From assembly GCF_025118155.1 (NCBI RefSeq), contig NW_026251395.1:806001-870000 (forward strand): 64,000 nucleotides of DNA, written 5' to 3'. Position 1 is the first letter of the stretch. Every line of letters begins with the position of its first letter. Of the stretch, positions 52,271 to 63,528 are shown piece after piece. The notes under the pieces are model-generated. The model was not told the origin of the DNA and did not search any database. It worked only from the letters and a program-made list of their open reading frames with translations. The position numbers were made by a program, and so were the translations under genes. The stretch is from Cokeromyces recurvatus. Taxonomy: Eukaryota > Mucoromycota > Mucoromycetes > Mucorales > Mucoraceae.

Positions 52271-53335
52271 AAGCGCCAAAAATATTCCCAAGGAAAGCAA
52301 ATTAAAACCTTGTAGCCGTGACGAACTGAAAGCTCATGCAGTTCATCTCGTCGACATTTATCCAAGAAATAGAGCGAGGGCTGTCGCTTTGGAACTTAAT
52401 CTACAGCCAAGAAATGTTCAAAGATGGTACAAAGCTTGGAAACAAAATCCAGCTTCTTTATTTAAGAAGGTTGGGAGACCACGTATTATAGAACCAGAGG
52501 GTGAACTTGCTGTGGCCACCAAGCAGATAGTCTCTGATTTTTACTTCAAGTAACCTACTGCTACTGTAGACCAACTTATCAACAAGCTGACTGACGACTT
52601 TGAAGATTTTTCTATTTCAAAAGCAACAGTTTATCGTTATTTGGGTGATCTATGGTTTTTCACATCGAAAAAAGTCATGTTAGAACCTGTTGAAAGTTTA
52701 TTAGAAAACGGTGTAGATTATATGAAAAACTGTATCTTTATTGATGAAGCAGGTTTTCATACCAACTCAAGATGAACTCAAGGTTGGGCATCGAAAGGTG
52801 AAAAGGCAAAGGCTAAGGTTTTAACAGCAAGAGCGAACACCATATCAATCTGAGATGCCGTTTCAGCATTTGGCTTAATTAAAGTTTGTCTCAGAAAGCC
52901 TATCCCGCCTTCTAAAAAAAAGAAAACTTAACAATGGAGTAAAGTACAGCAAAGGCACTGTTACAAACCATTATGTTAATTTTATAAATGACATTTTGGA
53001 TGAGATGGATAAATATCCAGAGATGAAAAAGTATCTGGCCTATTATGGACAATGCTCCCATACATATGTCTAAAACAATTGGTGAAGTTATCAAACAACG
53101 TGGATACAACTATTTGTACTTACCTGCTTATTCTCTCAAGTTAAATCCTATTGAACAGTTCTGGTCTGCTTTGAAGAGTTCTGTTAAAGAGAATTTGTCC
53201 TCAACAAAGACTCTTTTCCTAAACATATCAAGAAGGGTGCGGAAAATATTCCCGTTTCATCATTTGAAGGTTTTTCTCGTTATTCTGTGAGACGGTTTGA
53301 GGATTGTTTACAACTCCAATCTATTTAATAATAAG
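52270..53335 (+). pseudogene. Tc1/mariner-type transposase remnant, second family
   Basis: The open frame of the preceding feature runs on without a stop into a helix-turn-helix: SRDELKAHAVHLVDIYPRNR, ALELNLQPRNVQRWYKAWKQ, NPASLFKKVGRPRIIEPEGE. It stops at 52551-52553. After that, fragments continue: ATVDQLINKLTDDFEDFSIS, KATVYRYLGDLWFFTSKKVM, then KNCIFIDEAGFHTNSR (first catalytic Asp). In other frames come TNHYVNFINDILDEMDKYPE, IMDNAPIHMSKTIGEV (second Asp) and LYLPAYSLKLNPIEQFWSAL (third acidic residue, Glu). Stops and shifts make it dead. It differs from the 40.2 kb element in sequence (AYSLKLNPIEQFW against PYSLFLNTIEECW). Terminal repeats were not located. Confidence 0.75.
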
Positions 53336-53392
53336 AAACTTTACGCGACATAATTTTTTCTGATAAGATTTTCTTAAAACATGCTGTTGTGA

Positions 53393-53536
53393 AAATAAAA
53401 ATAAAAAAAAATAAAATAAAATAAAATAAAATAAAATAAAATAAAATAAAATAAAATAAAATAAAATAAAATAAAATAAAATAAAATAAAATAAAATAAA
53501 ATAAAATAAAATAAAATAAAATAAAAATAAAAAAAA
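53393..53536. repeat. (AAAAT)n microsatellite
   Basis: About 140 nt of nearly pure AAAAT/AAATA units, starting shortly after the transposase remnant. Confidence 0.95.
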
Positions 53537-53735
53537 GAGTTACCAGCCCCCTTACCCCTAATTTAATTATTATAAATATTTGCCAAACTGAATGACCTTT
53601 TTCTTAGTCTTTAGACTAAAACATATCTTCTTTTTTGTGTCGTTTAGGTAAAATAATACTATCCTTTCAATAAATTCAGACTAAAACATGTCTTCTTTTT
53701 AAGATCCGTAACAATTAGTCTCTTATATTCATTTT

Positions 53736-53802
<67 letters not shown>

Positions 53803-55362
53803 TATAATATATAAGCAAGAAAATAATTGAAATGTATTTTGCTTTGATTGCTTATATACCATAGCTTCATAATGAGGTAGTTATTATCTTCAAAAGTTAA
53901 CTACAATTTTTTACAACACGTATATTATCAAATAAATATATCTCTTCTATAATTAAGCAGGAAAAAAAAATATCTTATAATTTTAAACAATGAATTGTCT
54001 TTTTTAATACAAATTTACTTAATTTGATATATTTAAGATTATGTAATACAACTTCTTATTATATTAAATGAATTTTGATTTTTTTCCGTCAAGTATTAAA
54101 CAATTTATTTACAATTTATTAGCGTACTAATAAAAATAAAAAATCACGAGCAAGTAAAATAAAAGATAACATATGTATTAAGAAGTTGGAATTAAGGAGA
54201 AAATGGTTAGAATATGATAAACGAAAATTTTATAATGTTAAATTAATCAAGTAAATGAGAAGCGTTTATGAATATATATATATATATGTATAAAAAGTAA
54301 TTAAACTTACCAAGATATCTTGATGGACAGATTAAGGATAATTAGTTAAGTATGTTTACTGATTTCTGGAAGGTACCTATCCTTGCTTTTCCTTCTAGTG
54401 TCGCATTTGTCTTTTTGTAAGAAGAGAAATTATAATATTAGTATGATAAAGGAATTAAGCATACTCACAAAGATCACAAACCATACAGATTCAACATAGA
54501 CAAGTGGCTTTAAATCCCAATTTCATAAACAATATATTAACTTTAAACTTTAAAAAAAGTCCTTGAAAAGCATCAATAAGCAACACAAGGAACTTGTTAT
54601 TGCTTATAAGGTCATAGGTTGAAGGGTTTTGTTGAATATTTGAAGTATAGTTGCTTATCTTACATTTATTCTACATGTTGCTCAATATGGTCTTTCCAGG
54701 CCATCACTAAATGATATGCCATTTAATGCCTACAAGTATTGGAAATACTTGTCAATGGCTTGCCTTTTCCCTCCGTTCTGTTCAATCTATTATATATCAA
54801 TAAATGCAACGGCATGATTATTATATTATATTCTCCACGAGTTTAATTATTTCTTCCAACAATAAAGTGGTACATCCAATGTGATTCAGCTTGGGATAGC
54901 GACAATATTTAATAGAATAACTTCTTCCTTTCTCTCAACACACATGTGTATTTTTTTTTTTTTTTGAGAATAATTTTAAGAATATCATATCCGTGGTCAT
55001 AAATTAATTATATTCATGAAAACGAAGGCTACAAAATATCGTATGTTTCAAATATTTGTAACCAATATATAATGATGCTATAGTATTTTTTCATTAGGTA
55101 ATATTGCTTAAATAACAAAAACGATATAATCTCTTTATTTTTGATTATATATTATATACTGAGTTGAGTATGTGTAAAGAATAGAATAATAGAATCGAAG
55201 GTAAATAAGCAATATCAGTCTTTAGTATTAAAGTTTATATGCTTAAAGAGTAATTTTCTAATATATAAGAATAGGATTGAAAGGTTGATTAGGAAACTAT
55301 TCGAAAAATCTATAATAATTTGATAATTTATAATGAATGCTATTAAAATTGGATATTAGTAT

Positions 55363-55394
<32 letters not shown>

Positions 55395-55472
55395 GATATT
55401 CATCTTTACCAAATTTACAAATATAGTATGAGGAGTACAATCACCTATCATGTGCGCCTGTTGATTACATGT
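53537..55472. other. AT-rich intergenic DNA
   Basis: Nearly 2 kb with no gene I can support. Holds a T51-like tract (53740-53790), an AC/AT dinucleotide run (55363-55394) and otherwise unremarkable sequence. Serves as right flank of the accessory block and 3' flank of the bHLH gene. Confidence 0.5.
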
Positions 55473-56504
55473 TCAAAATTCTTCGCTAGAAAACATATAT
55501 TTATTTTCACCTTTATGAGGAATTAATTCCATGTCTGGCAGTTGTAAGGATTTATTCAAGATTAGATTTTCCTCAACTGGAGCATATATAAAGCTATTAG
55601 ATGAAGAAGTATTGTGCTGAAGATAATTCCAATTCTGTTTTGGGGAAGGTATAGGATACATTAGAGGAAGATTTATATTTTGTTGGTGGTTATGATAGCT
55701 AGAAGAGCTTACAGTATCATTTGCAGAAGTAATTGAGGTATTATGATTATCATCTCTTTCAGTCTTAATAGAGTTTACTTGAATTTGCTGTTGAAAACTG
55801 GAAGAAAAGAGAGTATTTTTATAAGAATAAGTGGGCAATGATGATGATAATGTGGGTGATTCTATGGTTTCCTTTAATGATTGCTCTTTAACCCTATTAA
55901 TTTCTTTTAAAAGTTTTTTATTCTCATTTTGTAATTGCATAATTTGATATTGATATCTGTTCTCTTTTGTTGTACTTTGTTTAACCCAGTCAAGAGCCTT
56001 TTCTACTATTTGACCTTTAGATGGACGGCGATGATGTTGGAGATTAGGAAGAATTCTAGCCAACTGTTGAAACTTGGTATTTAAACACTCTCTACGAGCG
56101 CGTTCAATAGCGTTATGCTCAGCCCTCTTTTCAGCTTTATTTGTAGATGTTTGATAGCGACTAAAAAGAAAAAAAAAAGGGGGGGAAGAAGGGAGTGAGG
56201 CGAACATGAAGATAAATATATATTACAAAGTTACGAATACTGCTTTAGCTAACCTATGCTTCTTTGAACCAAGGCTATTTTTGGATGCTGGTTCTTCTGT
56301 TGTAATCTTTTTTGTAGCTTCATTCTCTTTGTTTTCGACTATGTAAGGTGCTGGTAGTGATCTTTTTAGTTCCTTGGCAGATTCTGTTTCATTCATACTT
56401 TGATCATTTGGAAATAGTTCCGTAAACAAAAATATATCTTCAATTTCGTTAGTAGTATCAGCTTTTTCATATTTATTATTGTAATGAGTACTACAATGAT
56501 ACAT
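55473..56504 (-). CDS. bHLH transcription factor
   Basis: Exons (transcript order): 56504-56254 and 56160-55473; about 312 residues. The basic region and helix 1 read KAEKRAEHNAIERARRECLN, followed by TKFQQLARILPNL, a short loop (QHHRRPSKGQ) and helix 2 (IVEKALDWVKQSTTKENRYQ). A leucine-type coiled coil continues (YQIMQLQNENKKLLKEINRV). His, Glu and Arg at the class B contact positions (H-N-A-I-E-R-A-R-R) predict binding to CACGTG-type E-boxes. The C-terminal part is Ser/Asn-rich. The intron boundary falls just before the basic region. Targets are unknown. Confidence 0.9.
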
Positions 56505-56567
56505 CTTTTTTTCTTTATATATGACTCAATTAAAAAATCAGTTATATTGAAAACAACTAACAGATAG

Positions 56568-56603
<36 letters not shown>

Positions 56604-58984
56604 TAAAGTGTCAGAAAAAGTCTTCAGCTTTTATATTACAAAATAAAAAACAAGCGTATTGTAGATATTGAATGGTCAATGTATTATTCACAGATTATAT
56701 GTTTGATCTCAAAATATTAAATTGGCGAAATTTCTGTGAGACAATTTGTAACCGAGTTGCTACTGCTGCTTGATTTTTGTAATAATACTCCGAAGGGCCC
56801 CATGACTATTGTATCCTTGATTTATTATCACATAGTATTGTGCAATTTATATTATAAGGATAATCTCATTGCTCTTTACCTTTATATGAAGGAAGAAGGA
56901 AGGAAATCATTAATCTATCTAATAGATACAATAGTGATAATTGATGAAGAATAGATCAACGTAATGAAAATACCTATTAACTATGTGATCTGGTTTAAAA
57001 CTGTTATCTAAAACCTTAATGTTGATCTTATACTCTTCCTTTATTCATAGATTATATACATAAATAAATTAAGCTAAGATATATAAGGAATTATAAGTTA
57101 TGCAATTAAATGCCCATACTCCTTCTAATTAAAGTGAATTGGAGCTTTTAATTTACTTTGATAATAAAAAGAAGTAATCCTTTTAAATAATAATAAATTT
57201 ACAACTTAATAATATATATATAAAATAACGATTTAAACTCATTATTTATAGTTTTTTTTAAGAGAAAAATAGCATATGTTATATATTTTATTTTTGTGCC
57301 TTTAGTAATAATAGTAGTTTAGCAACGGAAAAACAAAACAGATATAGTAAGAAAGTTATGTAAAATTTAGAATTTACAATAAGAAAGAGAAAGTAATTTA
57401 TACGCTGCTGTATTTTATTATTATTATTATTATTATTATTGCTTATATTTTTATCTATTTTTTTTCTTTTTTTTTTTTTTGGAAACGACTAAAGATTATT
57501 ATGACAATTTAAAAGGAACTATTAAAAGAATGTTTCAAATATATAAATAAGAAACTATGCCAAAAAGAAAAAATTGGAAAAGGTTTACATATTAAACCAG
57601 ACCAGGAAAATAACAGACTATCTTATACAACAGAAAATTAATAAATAGAATATTCTTGAGCCTAATCCGAATAGTATATTTTGTCATCACAACTATTATT
57701 ATTCAAAAATAAGAATAATAAAAATCTTAAAGAAAAAAAAAATTTTTTTTACAAAATAGTCAATTTAACGTGAATCATAAAAAACACAGAGTTACATACA
57801 CGTTGCTCTTCAGACTTTAATAATTCTTATTTGAAACTACATATTTATTAACTTATTTAGTTGTAACACTATTTATAATTTTGTTTTCCTACTTTAAGCA
57901 TGAAGGCTTACTTTTTATGTTTATATAATAGATACAAGTAATAAGTAAACTAATCTATAATATTACAGAAAATAAAGAAGAGAATGCGTATAAACTGAAA
58001 ATTCAATTATGACTATTTATAAATTCAGTGTAAATCTTCTTCTACTTCTTTATCATAACAATGATTTAAGGGCAATGATTATCTCTCAATGAACAGATTT
58101 GTTTGGTTAAACACTGCCTAATCAAACAAATTTACGGATATTATCCAGCTATGTTCTACAAGCGTGAAATAAACAATATTGATTATCAACAGCTGCTGGG
58201 AGGACATGCTGAACTGTAATTAGCTCTACTGAAGATATATCAATAGTACATTTTATGGGGTTAACCAAACTTAAACTTTTCACAAATAGCAAAAATTGCT
58301 GAATAAGTGCAGATGTTTAACCCATTGGAAATAGATAAGCTAAAGAGCAACTCCCACCAGTGACTGAGTGTTAAACAGCAATTGTATACAATAATTCTTC
58401 ACAGATATTGATCCTATTGCATGTAGTATCTAGACAAAACTATTTTCAATTAATTAGATTTTTTTTTTGTAATGAAGCACATATTTCTCTTTCATTAAAC
58501 CCTACCATAAAAAGCCTTAAACTCTTATTATTAATGTTGTTAGACAAGTATAGGCATTGCATACCTTCTAATGAACCGATTAGAACAAGTTCTGAATATG
58601 AGCATAAGTAATATTATTAAAAATGAATTACATAATATAGGATAAACTATATAGCTGTATATAAAGTAAACATATCACATCATACTGTATATAACATCTT
58701 GTAAATGATATAAAGCTTATGGACATACAATCATGTAGATCTGTCAACTAAATAAGACATCGCGTCAATTCTAGATATTTATTTTTTATAACCTTGATAA
58801 AAGATATAAGTCATCTCTGATACAGTAAAATAAAAATGTAAAAGACACCAGGAAACTATACTCGGATCAAACACTCATTTTTTTTTTTATTTAAAGCCTC
58901 AGTCAGGTCATTATAACACCTAATAGATAATCCATATAGATCAGTATCTTGAATCAACAAGACGTATATATTTGAACACCAACA
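56505..58984. other. AT-rich intergenic DNA
   Basis: About 2.5 kb without a supported gene. Notable items are a 30-nt poly-A (56571-56600), an ATT run at 57417-57440 and an imperfect 14-bp hairpin at 58087-58131. Minus-strand text near 58090-58260 (STVELITVQHVLPAAVDNQY) looks faintly protein-like but is too short and broken to call. Confidence 0.45.
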
Positions 58985-59535
58985 TTGTTTCATGTTTCAC
59001 CTTCTTTCATAATTATTTTTAATTCTTTCTTTGATTCAGGGTTCATTAGTAGTTGTTTAGACACGAAATAATCTTTATCTTTAATTCTCCTTTTATTACC
59101 TTCTTTATATTGATCAAACAGTCTCAAATTATACTTATATTTTGTCTTCTTTCTTTTTATTTTTCAAATATAATTTATATCATCACAGTGTAAACTAAAA
59201 AGCTTAGTATAAACATAAAGACCATCACCTTTCTGGCAATATGCTCTTAATTTAGCTTTGTAGTCGGTTCGTTTCGAAGATTTTTACATTAGTCTTTTCT
59301 TATCAAATAAACCATTTGTTGCTTTTTTATTGTTAATCTTCTTTGAAAAAAGCTTTATGGCAATTAAAGATCTTGATACATTTATAAAGCAAGTTTCTTC
59401 CTCTGTTGCTAGATTACCTTTTATTTGAAATATAAGATTTACTGAAACCAGACATGCGAGTCTCTTTTAAAACAAATTCAACACCATCTTTTTCTAACAT
59501 TTCTTCAATTATTTTTTTTTCAAGCTCATTAATGG
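58985..59535 (-). pseudogene. Decayed reading frame, unknown
   Basis: Minus-strand fragments: NELEKKIIEEMLEKDGVEFV and LKETRMSGFSKSYISN; then after a frame change FINVSRSLIAIKLFSKKINN, SSKRTDYKAKLRAYCQKGDG, LYVYTKLFSLHCDDINYI, KIKRKKTKYKYNLRLFDQYK and LLMNPESKKELKIIMKEGET. Three or more stops/shifts interrupt it. Composition (balanced, charged helices) argues for a former gene. I do not recognise the family; a transposon-encoded protein is one possibility. Confidence 0.42.
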
Positions 59536-60288
59536 GTAGGGTAGATTAATAGTGCTGTTAGGTGAATAGAATTTATTTATTTTTATAAGGGGTAGTAAAA
59601 TAAACTATTTTTCCAAATAACTGGCTTAATTCTTTTTTTGTTTGTAAGGGGCGATGATGGATGCTCAGAGTTTTATTATTGTCAGTTAATGTTACGACTT
59701 ATAAATTTGAATTAATAAAAATATGTATTTTTTGATAAAAAAAAAAGGAAAGATTCAAGATTAGATAACTAAAGCTGCTAAAACGAATACTTATGCTGAT
59801 TTAAAGCAATATATATATATATATATCACTCAAAGACGTTTTTTTGAACGTTGTTTATTGACTAAGAAAGATTTATAAATTTCTCAAGCGTCATGAATTG
59901 TATTCAAGCGAATTAATATATACATACGCATATTTATTATATGATAACAGATTATAAAATTTGGAGAAAAAAAATTAACAAATTTAGTTCCTTTTTTACT
60001 ATTGTATACACGGTGATATATTACATCAAGTATAGTTTATGCGTATTAACAATCGTTTATATTTAAATTGACAGCTGAATTGTAATTATGATTAGTGGTA
60101 CCTTAAATTCAGATCTAAAATTGTTTATTACTGTATTTGTATTAATACCAGCACTGTGTATGAATATTTGGTTTAACTTTTAACTTTATTTTTTGTAAAT
60201 AAAACAATATTATACTTATTTTATTATTATATGCAAATATGACAAATTCGGAAGAGATTATAATAACAGAAAGCATAAAACAGAATAT
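59536..60288. other. AT-rich spacer
   Basis: No gene or RNA seen between the decayed frame and the oxysterol-binding gene's 3' end. Confidence 0.4.
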
Positions 60289-60670
60289 TTACCCTTTTAC
60301 ACCAATAAATTCATATTCGCCTTTCTGATTAAGGGTAAAGAAACGAGGCTTCCATTGAATACCTTCCTTTTGTCGAGTTGCTGTTTCTTCACGTTGTCTA
60401 TTTTCGATAAATGTTTTTTCGTCTGTAGCTGTATCCATATCTTTTGCAAGTATTCCAGCAGTTACTTTTGACCATAGTCTATTTATTTTAGTTAGTTAAA
60501 AAAAGAGGGGGAAGGGGGTTAAAGTCTATTATTTTTTCTTTTTGATTATAAATTTACTTTATGACTTACTTTCTTGATTCATTCCATTCTTGATTTTCTA
60601 GTGGCTCAACAAGTTTTGGAATAATTTCGTGCTTAGAAACATTGAAGAAAGATTGTTTTGAAGAGGAAGA

Positions 60671-60716
<46 letters not shown>

Positions 60717-61889
60717 AATGACATAAAAGAAAATGAATATGGAGGAGTCTATTACCTTTCCTTTTATAAATAACTCTTGAGTCCAAATACCTGAAATTTC
60801 ATGCAAAACTGCTCCTACAGATTGACGTTTAATTTTACCAATGACTGAGTGATATTGACCAGAAAAAAAGCCCTATATATTATTATATGTTAATAAATAA
60901 ATGTAATAATAATAGTAGTAGTAATAATCATAATAAAGACAGCAGCATAGTAAATTTTATAATACCTTAGTTTTGAAATCTAGTTCGCAAGTAAGATCAT
61001 TTGACAGACATTTAATTATGGATTGATCCCCCATTTCCATGACCATTTTTCCGACTTAATGAAGAAAAAAAAAAAAGAACGTTAATACTAAAACTTAATA
61101 TGAATATAAATAAATAAATGTATATATTTGTGTGTGTGTGTGTGTGTATAATACTAACTACATACATAGAATACCACGTGCATATACATTTGGATTAGAA
61201 ATTTCATATGTTTCATTTTGTAATCCACTAAAAGTAATACGAGTATAACCTTTCATGATAGTAGCAGCGCTATTACCAAGGAATTTTGCTTTTGGATGCG
61301 CTTCACCAGTAATAAATATACCATGTTCAGGTATAGAATAATAATATACAGAAATAGGAGGATGATGAGAAACTTGTTCAGCAATATATAATCCCTTTGA
61401 ACCATCGTTTAATTTATATTCACAACGAAAGAATTCTCCAAGAATTGGATTATAAGGTTTCTTTACACCCTATATTTGATTATGTAAGCATTATACAGAA
61501 GAGAGAGGAAAAAAAAAAAAAGATAGATGTATTATTTACTTTCGGTTTAACATGCCAACCTGAAAGAAAAAAACGACAAACTTCTACGAATCGTTGCACA
61601 GGATCAGTGGTTTTAGAAGCTCTGATAATAATGTTATTGCAATGTATATATTGAAAACCTCTTCTTGTAAAACTTACTTAACGAGCAATTCTGGGTGACT
61701 CATAAAGTCTGTAAACTTTTCAAGCAGACTTCTTGGTTCTAAAACAAATGTTGGTAAAGTTACACGAGAGAGATCAGTTCCCTTTCGTAATTGAGAAATG
61801 AGCCCCATAATGATGCTATGATTGTGATCTTCCAATACTTCAGTGTTGTCATTATCATCTTCTAAATGCTTAGAACATTTTCTATTCAT
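60289..61889 (-). CDS. Oxysterol-binding protein-related (OSH4/KES1-like, short)
   Basis: Exons (transcript order): 61889-61678, 61621-61540, 61469-61166, 61054-60966, 60872-60756, 60670-60570, 60478-60289; about 364 residues. It consists of the lipid-binding ORD alone, with no PH or ankyrin region. Lid and tunnel blocks: SRVTLPTFVLEPRSLLEKFT, RFVEVCRFFLSGWHVKPK, GVKKPYNPILGEFFRCEY (the KPYNPILGE motif), the family signature EQVSHHPPISVYYY, and NPNVYARGILFGKMVMEMGD. The C-terminal helices read RQREETATRQKEGIQWKPRF. Such proteins exchange sterol and PI4P at ER-Golgi contacts. Intron 3 has a TG run and intron 5 a long poly-A/T. Confidence 0.95.
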
Positions 61890-62340
61890 ATTGACTCTAA
61901 CCTGTGAATAGAAAAAGGAAAGAAAAAAAAGAAAAAACGTGATTTTATGGACTTTATTTTATATGTATAAAAAAAAAAATCTATTTACCGCTTTAAAACA
62001 TTTACAAGATTTTTATCATTTCTTTTGTCCCATGAATCCCTAACTTTTGGGGAGGAGAAGGGAAGGGGTTTAGTGTAAATGATTTTTTTTTATGCTTATA
62101 TTCTTATAATTTCTTGCTTTTATAAACTTATAGATCAACATCAAAATAATATGGCACAAAGAAGGAGAGAACTTTTCTTTTACGTAATAATAATGATAAT
62201 AGGCAATCAATATTCTTATGTGTCTATTAACGAGTCTTATTACATCTATCATAGATAATATTGCCTTTTTGAACAAATGAACGTTAATAAATTGCAGCTA
62301 TGTTTGTACGAAATTAAAATAGGATAAATTAATAAAAGTG

Positions 62341-62376
62341 TTCGGGGGTCCGGTATAAAGTCACGTGATAAACCGG
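62341..62376. promoter_or_regulatory. E-box CACGTG flanked by CCGG repeats, upstream of RPS5
   Basis: CACGTG at 62362-62367 lies between CCGGTATAAA and ATAAACCGG, inside the 760-bp divergent region of the OSH-like gene and RPS5, about 280 bp upstream of the RPS5 ATG. It is one of the few GC-containing words there. A binding site for a bHLH factor is plausible; function is inferred only. Confidence 0.4.
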
Positions 62377-62646
62377 TTGTCAAAGAACATATACTTCCTT
62401 TAATTATATTCATCCCTTACATCCTTAGAAACCTTCTTTCTTATCGACACAGGTAAAGAATCATCAAACACAAACATTCATCAAGCATAGCGTACTCACT
62501 ATTTAATTATTTTTATTTTGTTTTTGATATTGTACAATTAATATAATTTGGATGGATTCAATTTTTTACATTATACTTTTTTCCTGTTTATGAATTTTGG
62601 CTCTTTTTTTTTTTTGAATTGTGGAAATTATAAACATTAGACTATC

Positions 62647-63379
62647 ATGCCCGCCTTAGGTTTGCCCGCCGATGTCAGTGCCACTGCTGATGGTACCCGT
62701 AGATTGTTCAACAAGTGGACTTATGACGATGTTGAAGTCAAGGATATTTCTCTTCAAGATTATATTCAAATCCGTCAACAAGTTTACTTGCCTCACACTG
62801 CTGGTCGTTTCGCTGTTAAGCGTTTCCGTAAGGCTCAAGTAAGTATTGATTTTCATACAGTGAGACGGAAAAAAGTGATTAATCTGAATGAATAGTGCCC
62901 CATTGTTGAACGTTTGACCAATGCTTTGATGATGAACGGTCGTAACAACGGTAAGAAGCTTATGGCTGCTCGTATTGTTCAACACGCTTTCGAGATCATT
63001 CACCTTTTGACCGATGCCAACCCTCTTCAAATCCTTGTCGATGCCATCATCAACTGTGGTCCCCGTGAAGACTCTACCCGTATTGGTTCTCAAGGTACTG
63101 TCCGTCGTCAAGCTGTTGATGTCTCCCCTCTTCGTCGTGTCAACCAAGCTATCTCTTTGTTGACCATTGGTACTAGAGAATCTGCTTTCCGTAACATCAA
63201 GACTGTTGCTGAATGTCTTGCCGATGAATTGATCAACGCTGCCAAGGGTTCTGCTAACTCCTACGCCATTAAGAAGAAGGACGAACTTGAACGTGTTGCT
63301 AAGTGTAAGTTTTATTTAAAACAAAAGGTTAAAAAGTTATTATATTCTAACTTTTTTTTATTACACAGCCAACCGTTAA
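62647..63379 (+). CDS. RPS5: Ribosomal protein uS7 (RPS5)
   Basis: Exons: 62647-62838, 62896-63304, 63369-63379; about 203 residues, the expected length. Blocks: [118 protein letters not shown] and the terminal [13 protein letters not shown]. The last exon encodes only part of a Ser, Asn and Arg. Codons prefer C in the third position (GCC, ATC, AAC), unlike neighbouring genes, a mark of high expression. It is part of the 40S head near the mRNA exit. Confidence 0.98.
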
Positions 63380-63528
63380 AATTATATTATTTTGGTTATT
63401 ATTGTTACAGCAATAAATACGTTTTTTCTATATTTCAATCAAAAAAAAAAAGGAAATAGGGAGAGTTTATTTGGTTTTATCATTGATATAAAAAAGAAAC
63501 CAAGAATTTATTTATATTTTTTGATTAT

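Noticed and set aside
53393..53536. CRISPR-like array
   Set aside because: The repeat is a 5-nt microsatellite without spacers.
62656..63147. Minus-strand ORF of 163 codons opposite RPS5
   Set aside because: Shadow of the biased RPS5 codons; the plus strand encodes a complete ribosomal protein.
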